Part shown: positions 32,400 through 44,812 of the stretch, piece by piece
Layout: every line of letters begins with the position of its first letter
Position numbering within the stretch: position 1 is the stretch's first letter
Assembly (NCBI RefSeq): GCF_024362695.1
Contig: NC_065405.1
Location: 5,960,672 to 6,024,671 of the forward strand
Source of the DNA: Pectinophora gossypiella
Lineage: Eukaryota > Arthropoda > Insecta > Lepidoptera > Gelechiidae
Direction of reading: 5' to 3'
DNA length: 64,000 nucleotides
The notes under the pieces: generated by a model
Database searches by the model: none
What the model was told of the DNA's origin: nothing
The model's input: only the letters and a program-made list of their open reading frames with translations
Made by a program: the position numbers and the translations under genes

Positions 32400-34090
32400 A
32401 TACGTTTTTACCACTCACAGAAGTGACAAAAAGCGAGTAAAAACCATTTCCAGCGTCTCTACATCTCGAGCTGTGATCGCAATTAACGAGTGTTTAATAA
32501 ATTGGCGGCGGCTAGTTGCAAATTTCGCACTCACATTTAGCAAATGGTAGAAAGTGGGGTTTTACAGGTTTAGAGTGAATGTGCGAAAAAATCTCGAATC
32601 GAAAACCGAATGGTCCACATTCCACATTGAGCATCAAGATCAAGAAATGCCAATAAAGCTGTCATCAACAAACAACGTGCGCTTTATCATTTTAATATGT
32701 CTCAATGCGGTTATTAATATGGGCTATTGGCTCTAATATCTTGTCATGTCAAAGCAGCGGAGATTTATAAATAAAATATAAATAATATTAAGTATACTTA
32801 TATCTTTGTATGGCTCGTGAGGTCGAGTCGAGCATCAACTGTCCAATGTATTCGATTTTTTACGTTTATAATGAAGTTGACTGATGAAATTTTAATTTTG
32901 TAATGTAACATAATGTACCTACTTATTTATTATAACTAAGAAACTTGTAATCTAGTAATGCAGAAAACGCATACATAATCGCTGTCAGAACTTTCAGTTT
33001 TGCATAGAATTACGGTCACTATCGCAGAACAGGGAAGGTCGATTTTTGTTTTGTTTACTTATTTGTAAAATTCTGATGATGTTATCAGAAGAATTCGGCG
33101 CGTAATGTCACTGGAATGCTCAAATAAAGATCAACCTTATCTATTCTGCAATAGTGAATATAATAATTCTTTATAAAAAAATGAAAATTCTGACAGCGTG
33201 TCTGATGCGGAAGGATTTTAGTGAGCGTGTCAATTTATCAAATATTGGAGCGCGGATTGATGTTATATAGCATATAGCATACTTAGATGTTACTATTATA
33301 AACTACCAAGAAAGATATGCAGCATCGATTATTCCAACATTTTCTAGAACATTATTACCGTCATAATTAACAAATGAATAGCAGCATCGTGAACCCTAGG
33401 TCATAGAACAGGTATCTTACATGTTTCCTAGGCCATAAACAACGTGTGCGGAGGAAAGGGAAGGAGCTAGGGTCACGAAGTTCAAGCGCTATTTACCAAA
33501 CAGCCGGCAGGATGCGAGCTGTATGCGCAAACGCATTGCACAGACGCATACAAAAGTGTTATGTACGTGTAATGATTGCTACTTAAGTCAGTATTTCAGG
33601 TGTTAGTAATTATCGTTTATGACTTACAAGTAACAAACATAAAAAAAAAATACTTTCTAACATGTAATAATCGGTAAGTACACCAAAAGATACCCAGAAT
33701 ATTCTAGAGAATTAGAAGATACAAATTGAAAGACATCTAACATTTATCTTTTGATTGGTTAACAACTGCACATAAATATCAGCCAGCTGAACACACATGT
33801 TTTTTAATTGGATCGTCTTGGCTGTATCTATGACGAAAAAGAGTCATTAAAATAGTGCACCAAACAGAGGTAGAAAAATATATGAAACCTTGGAAAAACC
33901 CTACTGTCTTGCTCAGTTTTGCATCGCCCCAGTTACCAGGCTAGGACTGTCAGCCAAATACATTGTTACCGATGCGATTTAGCTGGATGCAGTCAAAAGA
34001 CCAATGAAAACCGTGTTGTTAAGGAGTTTCTTACGCCGCTAAAAAAATTAAAAAATGCAAAATGCCTATCATTTTTTTTTAATATCTCTT
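32400..34090. other. Non-coding region
   Basis: Nothing recognised. Confidence 0.35.
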
Positions 34091-34095
34091 TCTCA

Positions 34096-34166
34096 CTTGA
34101 TATTAACTCGGATTCATGGTCTGAATCACCTCCTCAGTATTTGTAGCGATATCCTTAACACCCTGT
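34096..34166 (-). repeat. Arm of the 10046 MITE family
   Basis: In reverse complement it reads ACAGGGTGTTAAGGATATCG, then GATTCAGACCATGAATC and a TATCAAGTG end. This matches the left arm of the 10046-10257 element. The second arm is not evident. Confidence 0.6.
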
Positions 34167-34954
34167 ATAAAACCGGGACTCTTTTCTGTTCCCGAGTGTC
34201 CAAAACAATCCCGCCGTACCTGTGAGTGTACAGTGTACCAATGTGCAGTACTGATTAGCATTCCAGTACCGCTGACTACGAAGAACAAATGTCCAACAAA
34301 CGTATGTAAATCAACTATAAAATTAGTCACGTGGAAGTGGAATTTGTTTGACTGATGTTCGGTGACTCTATGGTAATTTTTATTATCCCTACCCACAGTT
34401 CAAACGAGGTCAAAACTTTAAAAAATACGTATCTATTCAATTTTGAGACACGTGTTTTTGGTTTTAATAAAATATTAACGTAGGTGTCCTTTTTTCGAAT
34501 TGTAGAAGCTCTTTTGGAAACTCTGGAATGCTGTCTTGAATTATCACCTTTGGGGGAAACAAAATAGTAGACAGACCGAACACACATACAACTGAAAAAA
34601 CAATCGAAATATCCTATTACTTACTTATTGTTTATTCAAAATGTATAAACGATTAAAAATTAAACATTGTTTTTAAAAAAATAGGAACTGCAAATTAACT
34701 CCGAGAGGTCACGGATATTTACAGTGATTATGTCAGACCGTGAAAATTGTCTAGACACTGGTTAATTCTATTTAGTTCAAGGTGGCGACAAAAACTTGTC
34801 AGGTTAAATAATGAGTTGACTACCGGGCTGCGCTTCGGTCACGTCTGCAGGAAACCTAGCGTGACCTGTCAGTTGGGACCTTAATCCTCACTAATCGAAA
34901 AAAAAAGTATAACTGCACTATTTATGTAAAAAATATTATTGAAGACATCTCTGT

Positions 34955-35092
34955 CTTCTTGATTATGAAATTTGTTTCGTAGGCATGTGACCTAATATGT
35001 ATTGGACTGGATTTCCCTACGCGCTTTGGAAGATCAGACAGGCAGTCGCTTCTGTATAAAACTGAACCTGTCAAATCTTCAAATTAGGTAAG
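34955..35092 (+). repeat. SINE family B, copy 3 (internal fragment)
   Basis: It carries GGCATGTGACCTAATATGTA, then GATCAGACAGGCAGTCGCTT and GAACCTGTCAAATCTTC, all as in 32280-32350. Confidence 0.7.
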
Positions 35093-35487
35093 TAGGGATG
35101 ATGAGACCGATGCAACTCATGCCTGACATGCGATTCTTCAAAAACATCTTCGCGGCTCTCCGTTCAACGTTGAACTGTCAACGAGGAACTTTTTTCCATG
35201 TCTTTGAAGAAAACTGTCACTTCACCCACCCACACGAAGTGAAGAAAAAATATCTACTAAGTAACCATATTTTACAGACTGCAGAATATCAAACGCAGGA
35301 TTTTAAACCCAATTGTAGTAAGATGGCACGGAAATGAAGAGCTTGTTTAATAAAACACTCCGAACATCTGCAACGGTTTGTTTTGAAATATTACTGTCTA
35401 GTCACAAAATTGCAAATTCAACCATAATACTTATAAATCGGTAATTCATTTCTAGGATATTAATTTAAGAACCGTTTTAGAAATTTG

Positions 35488-35930
35488 AAAATAAAATTTT
35501 TAACAAAAAAAAAACCGACTTCAAACGCAAAACTAAAAAGCAATAAATAAATTTACTTCGCACAAAGTAATTAGTACGTATTTTCAATTAGTTAATTATT
35601 TTATAAATCTGAAGCCGGTGCCAAGGATATGCTACAACGAAGTACCGATTTATATATTTTTCAATACTGATTGTTTTGTAATTTTTTGTTTGACATTGTT
35701 TTGTAATTGCTTTGATATAGGTATTAAACAATATTGTGTGTACATAGTAATTTGATATTGTAGTAGGGTTGTTGTAGCATTTACTTGGCACCGACTTCAG
35801 AATTATAAATTAATTATCTAATTGAAAATACGTACTAATTACTTTGTGCGAAGTAAATTTATTTATTGCTTTTTAGTTTTGCGTTTGAAGTCGGTTTTTT
35901 TTTTGTTAAAAATTTTATTTTATTTTACGA
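35488..35930. mobile_element. Fold-back element with ~150-bp inverted arms
   Basis: The left arm (from TTTTTAACAAAAAAAAAACC, through GACTTCAAACGCAAAACT, to TGCTACAAC) and right arm (GTTGTAGCAT to the reverse of the same start) are almost perfect inverted copies. The central loop is ~130 bp of AT-rich DNA. The ACCGACTTCAAA end recurs, inverted, at ~37542-37553. No coding capacity is seen, so it is a non-autonomous DNA transposon or MITE. Confidence 0.75.
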
Positions 35931-36050
35931 TTTTAAGTGATGGTTAGACCGAGCAAGGATGCAGACAGACAGATTTTCTGATTTATATTCATATATATAA
36001 TAATATAATATATTATTAGTAGTGATCACAATTATTATTGATGAACATGT

Positions 36051-36148
36051 TTACACACACACACTCACACACGCGCTAACGCACACGAGCACACGCGCAC
36101 GTACACACGCACACACACAGATACACGCACACACACAGACACACAGAC

Positions 36149-36186
<38 letters not shown>

Positions 36187-36297
36187 GCCCGCACGCGCAC
36201 ACACACACGCACACACACACACACATGTGTATGTGTACATACACACATGTGGTTGTCAGTGGAAGCTGCTATCATACACACTCACGCATACATATAG
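36051..36297. repeat. (AC)n microsatellite with GC interruptions
   Basis: About 190 bases of near-continuous AC, with interruptions AC-GC-AC, then GTGTATGTGTACATACAC. Overlapping ORFs on both strands are artefacts of the dinucleotide. Confidence 0.97.
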
Positions 36298-36373
36298 ATA
36301 CAGTAGATTTCGCGTGGTTCGCTCGCTGCTAAAGCAGCTCGCGTGTCCTGTTTATTCGAAACTGTCCCTCTTC

Positions 36374-37320
36374 GTATGGCGGCCATCTTGTTTTTCCGCC
36401 ATTATGTTTTTTTTCACCGGCGACAGAATTTGACCAAGATTTAAATGGGTGTCGTGGAAACAAACAAAATCCAGGTGCAATAGGTTTTCCAGACCGTAGG
36501 ATGTCTCCCTGATTGGGAGCAGTTTTCAAAGATGACGTTCCGATCACACCCCTATACATCATTTTTACCCCCAAGACATTTTCTGGAAAAACAAAATTTT
36601 GTATGGCGGCCATCTTGTTTTTTCGCCATTTTGTATTTTTTTCACCGGCCATTAAATTCGACCAAGATTTAAATAGGTTTCGTGAAAGAAAAATTGGTTC
36701 AGGTGTGATAGTTTCGCCAGGCCGTAGGGTGTCACCCTGATGCGGAGCAGTTTTCGAAAATCGGGAAGTATTTCCATACTTAACATGACGATCCGATCAC
36801 AACCCCGATATATATTTTATATCCCGAGACATTTTCTGAAAAAACAAAATTGTGTATGGCGGCCATCTTGTTTTTCCGCCATTTTGTTTTTTTTTACGCG
36901 CTATGGAATTTGACCAAGATTTAAATAAGTGCTCTGAAAGAAATATTGGTTCACGTGCGATAGTTTTGCCAGGCCGTAGAGTATCTCTCTGATGCGGAGC
37001 AGTTTTTGGTGACCAGAAAGTATTTCCGTACTCTACATGACGTTTTGAGTAAGCGCCCCATACATTATTTTTACCCAAACGGGCTTCTTCCAAAATCGAC
37101 AAAATTTTGTATGGCGGCCATCTTTTTTTTCCGCCATTTTGTTTTTTTGCACCGGCGATTGAATTTGATCAAGATTTAAATACGTTTCGTGAAAGAAAAA
37201 TTGCTCCAGGTTGTATAGTTTTGCCAGGCCATAGGGTATCTCCCTGATGCTGACCAGTTTTCGAAGGTCGGGAAGTTTTCCCGAAGCCTAAAGATCGATC
37301 CGATCAATATGACTTTACAA
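36374..37320 (+). repeat. Four ~227-255-bp tandem units
   Basis: Units start at the block GTATGGCGGCCATCTTG at 36374, 36601, 36854 and 37109. Each continues with TTTTCGCCATTTTG-like, TTTGACCAAGATTTAAAT, GTGAAAGAAAAATTG-like and GGCCGTAGGGTGTCTC-like blocks in the same order. Units have diverged, so the array is not new. The AC tract precedes it and the GAAGTCGGT end follows, so it may be the inside of one larger transposable element. Confidence 0.85.
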
Positions 37321-37379
37321 ACGTACTAGTCGCTCATACGATTTTTGAAAATTCCCCTCGATTTCTCTGGTCTTCCATC

Positions 37380-37556
37380 ATCAGATCCTGACTTCCTTGA
37401 CATGGGACCCCCTTGGGTATATCTCCTTTCAAACAAAAAAAGAATTATCAAAATCGGTTCATATACGACGAAGATATGCCCGAACAAACATAAAAAAAAA
37501 AAAAAAAAAAAAATATACGGTCGAATTGAGAACCTCCTCCTTTTTTGAAGTCGGTA
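37380..37556 (+). repeat. Transposon terminal region ending GAAGTCGGT
   Basis: It reads TTGACATGGGACCCCCTTGG, then GAACAAACAT plus a ~20-A run, then GAGAACCTCCTCCTTTTTTG and AAGTCGGTAAAAA. This terminal block is very common in lepidopteran genomes. Its end is the inverted form of the start of the fold-back element at 35513. Confidence 0.6.
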
Positions 37557-40539
37557 AAAATATTATTTGCATAATTCGTAGGTATTCTTGTTCAGGTAAT
37601 AGCTATATGCAGATAGTGTTTGAGCGAAATCTTTCGCATTCATAACGGTAGATAATTAGGTGTTCATGTAAATATACGTAATTGAAGGCTGTGTAATGGC
37701 CGTGGATCCTATGGACGAGATTGATAGATGTCCATACATCGAGGCTAATCACCGTTAACGGGTTGATAACGGCTGGTAATAACACTAAATTGACAGACCG
37801 AAAATATTGGTTAGAATTACCATTAACGCTAGGTTTTGGACTTTGAGATATATAGCCTATATAGGCACATTACATAGACTAACGCCTTGAATATTGAAGA
37901 CCTTTAGGCAACGATGCACATTCGTCCATTCGTCCTAATACGACAAAACACTAAATAAGATAAATATGCGACTTACTATGTGCATACTTCGTTACTGACC
38001 CATAACAATACGTATAGATAGCATTAGACAATAATAATTTTGTCTAATGCTCAAAATCATAAGTAGCATAAAATTTTCTTTAAGTGTATTTTTTAATCCC
38101 AACCATGCATGTAGAATAGAATATATTTTTTTTTATTGCGACCATGTGTTCGTACAAATTGTGGTGTTAAGCAAAAAATCTCGAATGCAAAACCCGGTTT
38201 GTGATTCTACTTCTATTGTGATATTTCTAAGGCAGCACCCTAGCACCGTTAGAACAATCAATCTTTGTTGCCTGTTCATGTCCAAATATTGAATGAATCG
38301 CTTCCAAACGGCAAAATATCTTCGAATAAAAATGAATGACACTAACGGTATAAAAGATTAATGGCTATCGTGAATGATTTAACGACAGAATCTAAGGCAC
38401 TTAATTGAATTGCCAAATATTAATGCAAAAAATCCAAATAACGAAAACATCAACATGAATATTAATGTTTCTGAACCCGCAGATTAAGTATAACTTAGAT
38501 ATAGGATTTTTATTTTATATAATCAAGGAAGTTTATTAGCAAGTAAAACTCAAAAGTAACTCTTTACAACATAAGACGACGTATCATCAATCACAAAAGG
38601 AACCCGAATATACTTTCCTGTTCGAAATAACGAAGTAAGTATTGTTTCATTCCGGCCGCAGGCCAAACGGTTAGCTAATTAAAATCGCAGCCTGCAGTAT
38701 TGTGACAGCCACATAATGCTCTGAGCACCACTCTCGAGTGAAAGCCGGCGGCACTTTGAAGCCAGGCTAGACATTGCAGACAAAATACACAAAGCACAGA
38801 CGACAGTATACCAAAGTGGTTTTAAATTCAAACAAAACAAACTGTTTAAGTATTCAATTAGATGTTGATATGATGGAGAGAGAAGAGACACCACTCACCA
38901 ATACCAATCACCAATTTACCAATGACCAATTACCACCGCCACCAATCACCAATTTGGTAGAGCTTTATTTACTAAAAATGAAATTGACCTGCAGAAGTTG
39001 AAAATTTTGTTTCATGAAAATAACTTTCTTACTAGCATTTTTTATGTTATTTATGTTTGTAGTAAGGATGAATCCATTTAAGAAGGGGTTACGTTACTTA
39101 TAATCTCTAGTAAAGGTTCCTGAGTATTATCAAAGTCAACAATAATCCCACATAAGTTGTCTTCAAACAGATTCAGTAAAATCCCTACGCGCATTCAAGT
39201 AAGAGGCTGTATATTTACCAGCGACACGGTAAACCACCGCAGACACTGTGATGAATGAAACCACAGTTTCATATATTTATTGCCTCAAGTGAATAGTAAT
39301 AACTACTGCTGGCTGTTGGAAAGTGGAAACAATCTAAACAGAGATTTATCGCTGATTCAGTCTACAGATCTGCGCCCAACCCGTCGATGTGATGATAAAT
39401 GGTAGTGCGAAACACCAATGTTAGTTTTGCGGAATACTATGTTTTATAAAGCGTCCTATGGAATATAAGAAACAAATTGAGACAAAAGGAAGAGAAACCT
39501 TCTGTTAGTTCCGAACCACAAATCCTCTGAAGTTAACATGCAAATACTTGAAGTTTATAGAGCCAGCCACGCATTTGAAAGTACTTTAATTTACTTAATC
39601 GACTAGACCAACCAGACTATAAAAGGGCCAGGGTTGAGGAGTATGGTTCGTATTCTAATTGATACTAGCAGTCATGTGGTGTATTTCGTCATTTTTTGTT
39701 CTATGAATGTATTAATTTGCTTGTTTTTCGTTTTTAACTCTATAGCGCCACCTACAAGAAAAACCTGATAACACGTACCTTGCTAACTGCCATATCTACG
39801 CATTGGTTTCATCCATACTCTACATTACAGAGTTACCTCGAGCCGTACCAATGTTTATAAAATTCCGCTAGATGGCAGCATCGTTAGCATTTGTAGACTT
39901 TATTTGGTCTGGGGTGTTGTCTTGTTTCATCAATAACACTTTCATTATGCGCTGCAACAAAGGAATTTTCCTCTACTTTTCGTTCATTTTCAAACAAATC
40001 TCAAATATGCATCGAATTTGCAAAAACTTTTCCATCATTATCGATTATAGTTATAAGTTTTAAAAGTTTTTCGACTTTTATATGTTTCTCAATAAGTTTT
40101 GTTGTTTTAATATCAAGTATATTTAATTAATTGAGTTATAAAAACGTAGTTATCAATTAAATATAAGTAAACTGATTTCTTGTGAAAACCTCTAGTCGTG
40201 GATTATCTTTGTTTAACCCGTGAGACTTGCTTTACATATTTCCGCGAAGTCTGGATGCACACAACTGGCTTCTAGATACTAGGTCACAGATGATTAAAGT
40301 TTTAACACCAAACTGGCCACCTAATAAAGTAAATATTTTGCAGCATTTTTAAGACGAACAGCAAACACTAAGTTTGACATTGTTCGAAGTACCGGTGATG
40401 TAGGTTGCTGCACCACACAGGTACAAAAGTAGCCGACTGACAGCTAGCCGTCTCTCTCTTTCCAACGTACATTGTAATGTGTACAAAGAAGACAGAACAT
40501 CAAAGCTCGCGTCACTGAGCAAACAAGGCTTACCTTCCA
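37557..40539. other. Non-coding region
   Basis: No supported gene. 38895-38960 is a short ACCAAT/CACCAAT-rich stretch. A TATAAAAG box at 39618-39625 lacks a clear initiator or following gene. Confidence 0.35.
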
Positions 40540-41050
40540 AGTGTATCGGCGGAGACTCGTCGGGTTGAAACGGCCGGCGCCATTACTCTCGACGTATCCG
40601 TACGAACGTGACTGTGTCTGCTTTTCGCTTGTGTTTATTCATCGATCGTGTAAGAACATCATTTACTGCGCAGTGTAAGGTAAGGAAGTTTATTTTATAA
40701 GTTATTTGGAAGCAGTGCGTCAAGTTTCGTGAAGTGATTGTGAAGTTAACTTAAGCTCGTGAGATATAGGAGCTTTCACGCTTATTTATGCAAAGAATTT
40801 ACCGAAGGCGGTGTGTGCATATAGGTGGGACGGAGGCTCGGCGGCGAGGCGCGGCGCGCTGCCTCTGTCGACCGTCGCTTGCGCAGCTCCCTTTACCGAT
40901 AATACAATGTGACAATTTTAGTAAAATACGTGATCATGCCAGTATGTTCCGTGCCCAGTGTTCCGGTGACTTTGTGCTCTTTGTTTGTGTCGCGTGGTGT
41001 TTAATTTCGTGATACCTACAACAACGGCTGTCGTTTCTCTGAAAGACAAT
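40540..41050 (+). promoter_or_regulatory. Probable promoter / 5' UTR of a host gene
   Basis: This is the most GC- and CpG-rich stretch of the window (CGGCGGAGACTCGTCGGGTT; GGAGGCTCGGCGGCGAGGCG). The CAGTGTAAG|GTAAGG at 40679/40680 is a good splice donor. The following sequence (TTTGTGTCGCGTGGTGTTTA) has the GTG/TTT-rich composition of lepidopteran 5' UTRs. No coding start is convincing; the ORF at 40788-41012 is weak. The gene would extend to the right, with distant coding exons outside this window or across long introns. Confidence 0.35.
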
Positions 41051-42853
41051 AACGTTACAGTTCCTTTGTGTTGTGTGCGTTAGTCTTTATTTCTTGCATT
41101 GACGCATGAAACATTGACAACTTAGGTAATCCTGCCGAGGTCGAGTGCCTTATCTATTCCAACAATTGTGACATTAAAGTGACTATCTACCTCTACATAC
41201 CTACTTACGGACATGTGAAGACACTCTTCCTAATGACTTCTAAAACGAGAAGGTTGTTACAACGTCTAACGTGATTTTGGAAGATATTTGTCACGATGTA
41301 GCTGCTGCACATTACATTACTAACTCATACTCTAATACTTACCTCGAAATTATGTATTACCACAAAGACCAGAGAATTAAGCCAGACAAATATCTAAAAT
41401 TACAACCTTAAACCTTCTTCACGCAGCTCACTTTACAGTAAACGACGTGGATTAGGTACCTACCTACAGTCACCAGGTATTCAATCAGGTTTACGAGCAC
41501 GACCAAAACTAAAAGTGACACAAAAAGAATTAAAACTTATACCGTTACTGAACTATTTCGTACCTATATTCTGAGTCATCGCGCCATTAATGCATTGCCC
41601 AAGATTTGAAAGTGTAAAACATGTCGCTTCTGTCATCTGTTATTGCAGGTGATAAAAACTATTAGTAAGTACCTACTACGAACATAAAATCATATTGCAT
41701 TACAACGTTGTACGCATAATAAAGTTATGCAATATATTGAAATTACCAGATTTATAGTTTTGGTCGTAAACTTATTTCATGTTAGTTTCTACTAAGATGT
41801 TTTTTTAACGTGTTCAAACTTTTCTATCTTTTACGTTTCCAAAAAAATACCTAGTTACTCCGTAAATTACTTTGATAGTTTATTAAATAAGTCATGTAAT
41901 AAACACCTACATTACATCAGGTTATTTTAGAGCGATTTTATCACGAAAGTATTATAATTTTATGATCTCAGAACTGATGTCTATTGCATGACCATAAAGG
42001 TTTGGTTACCAGCTGTACACCCACCGAGGCAGTGTTCATGTTTCAGACGAACAAATCTGATGACAGAGAGACGAACAATATTACACGGAATAATGTACCG
42101 TAATCGTCTAGTAACCTTCGATCATAGACCGTATTATTGCTGTCTTTACACTAGGTTGGATATTTCCAAAAAAACACCTACAAGCTTCCTAATCTTATTT
42201 TATCACATAGCATCATGTGATTCAGGATGACTTTTAAAAATCTTAGTTTCGCAATTTTTCCACAATGTCCTCCACAATCCATTTGTACCTAATAGACTAT
42301 AAAATTTGCTATTGTTTCCCAGTGCGGAGTAAATCAAGTTTTATAGGGCAGTATCTTGTTCTCATAACAAAAAACACGACGCTGTTTGCTGGTACTTACA
42401 TCTAATTTAAATAACTGCTTTATGGGGTCTTCCTAGGGTTGTGTTTCTCAGTACCAAAGAGAACTACGGCTTAATCTGTACCTTGATCCGTTGGAGTTGA
42501 AAGCCCATTGATGTATTGAATTACATTGAGCCCCCGCATGAGAATAACTTCCCCGTGTACCATTTCCTTCCCAGACAGACATACCGATCGTTTTTGTATC
42601 AACGTTTTATGATGTCAGAAGAGGTCTTGTGAACGCAGCAAAAAATCAGGTTTATCGGTGACTCATAACAGTTGGATACATCCCGTAATGTTTCGCAAGA
42701 TCAGATCGAAGAGATTTTTAAACCATGTACTTAACCAATAATGTACCTGTACAAATTACACAAAACAGATGTCGATTGAAGTGTAGTGTGTTCAAATCTA
42801 TCATAACATTTAATATAATTATATATATATATCTCATAAATATCTCTTTTCGG
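41051..42853. other. Non-coding AT-rich region (possibly intron)
   Basis: Nothing recognised; an ORF at 41988-42230 has no domain. Confidence 0.3.
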
Positions 42854-42950
42854 GCCGATTGATCTAATTGCTCCAGTCTACCCGATGCAAGTGAAGAATT
42901 GCGTCAGGCAGATGACTGGAGCAATTTGCCGGTGATAAGCGTCAATCGGC
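42854..42950. mobile_element. Short inverted-repeat element (hairpin)
   Basis: The left GCCGATTGA, spacer, then AATTGCTCCAGTC is mirrored by GACTGGAGCAATT, spacer, then TCAATCGGC. The total is 97 bp. It may be a MITE or a regulatory hairpin. Confidence 0.55.
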
Positions 42951-44585
42951 TCAATTGAGGCGGTTCAGAGCCGACAGAAGCAAAAACAAGGCTGCGCCCG
43001 CGCTGCCCGGCAGCTGTCACGTGACGCAAACCTCGGTAGCGGACTTGCTTCAAAACGTGCTAAACCGAGCGTACGACTACTAAATTTCGCGAAGCTTCGC
43101 GATAAGTGAAGTCCAATCGGCAGCTGTCATTTAAAATTGAAAGCAAGATTTTGTATCTTTTCCGAACAGATATAAGGAGTAAAAAAACGATCCATAAAAC
43201 TACATCGAACTAAGGCTTCTAGATCTTCCGGCCAGACGTCCGGTTCGGGATTTGCCGGACAAAGATCAGGGCATAAAAAATACTACGACAAAAAGTATAC
43301 AATGAACTATTGACTGTTGCCATCTGTTTTTGTTGTCCGCGGAATTAGCACGCCGTAGCAAATATACTCGTCTGTGGAATGTTCATCATGAAACCAGATA
43401 CTAATACAGCCAACAAGCAACATCTAACCAAACCACACATCATGTAACAACCGAAGAAAAACACTGTTTTAAAAAAATAGGAACGAGTCGAAATTAAGGC
43501 TCATATTGTGACCGGATACATAATACCCTAATATTTTGAGAAACATCTATGCTCCTCTACATCCAAATATAAAATAATGTAGGTTAAATTGGTCTTGAAA
43601 GGCAATTGTTGATACTCAGAAAATTTAATTAGTAAGCTATCTTTAAAGCCATTGTTTTTAATTGAAACTAATTACTAAAGTGGAATTTACAATACAATTT
43701 TAGCAATGACGTATTAACGCAACTTAAAAAAAAATTGTTTGAGTGTTTATAGTTTCAAAAGAAAGTTGAAACAACGTTTGAACGTCATAAAGCATTTTCG
43801 GATGATATCAACATAGTTACATTTTGTGAGTAATTTGAAGAGGAATTCTCTCTGAGCTTACCAATTGACACGATCTACAGCTGTACGTACATTGGTTGAA
43901 CATGAGAGGATGTCACGACCTTATTACACAATACTGTAACTGCCTGGAATTCAAAAGATCAATTGACAATGCCTAGTGCAAAAAAATCGGGAAGTACTTG
44001 TAATATCCGAGACAGACATATAAAAAGTAACCTACTATCTACAAATTGCACAGATAGTGTATAGAAAACATCAATTTCTAATAATCCTACGTTAGTCATA
44101 AAATCATCCGCTTTATCTACCTCGAAGATTACATTTACATTACATTACATAATGCTGTCGTCTTTTTACCCGCTACCGTCTAAAACAGCACCACTCCGTT
44201 TTTCCTCTGTATATAAAACTATATTTATACTAACATCAACCTTCAAATGATTGCGTTGATCTCTCGAACTCTACCTTTTGCTTCAATAAACCGGTACAAG
44301 AACATAATAACTTTAATGACTGTCAGCGGCATCACATGGTCGGATTGGTTCGCGATGAATGCCATGTTGTACTGACACTAATGGAACAATATTATTAATT
44401 CTAAATGACAGCCGCCAAATTGTTTAGTCAACGTCATTAATATATCTGGTCGTTGACCGGATTTAGACAATTAGTATCACTATTAAAGATTACAATTGTA
44501 ACAATTGTGTATTTGTTAAACATTTTGAGAGCTCTTCAAGATACTAAATAGTTTAAAGTTTTCTTTTTTTAAATAATATAGACCC

Positions 44586-44812
44586 GCGTTTGACTACAAT
44601 CTCACCTGATGGTAAGTGAGGGTGTGGTCGAGGGTGGATCACGCGTACCTAGCAAATGCCTATTCACTCTAGCCTTGAAAGCTCTCAGATTATAACGAGT
44701 TGAAAAACAGACGACGGTAGACAGTTCCAGTCCTTTGCTGTTCGCATCAAAAAGGAAGAGGCAAAACGTTTAATACGGATTGGTGGTATATCCACGACAT
44801 AATAATGAAATG
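44586..44812 (+). repeat. Diverged interspersed repeat
   Basis: CAATCTCACCTGATGGTAAG followed by a diverged body matches a very common lepidopteran dispersed sequence. The further part (TTGAAAGCTCTCAGATTATA and TCCAGTCCTTTGCTGTTCGC) may be LINE-derived. The class is from memory. Confidence 0.45.

Noticed and set aside
36022..36297. ORFs rich in Thr-His or Cys-Val
   Set aside because: Translation of an (AC)n microsatellite.
40788..41012. 74-codon ORF in the GC-rich island
   Set aside because: Composition follows the island; no domain, and it lies in likely 5' UTR.
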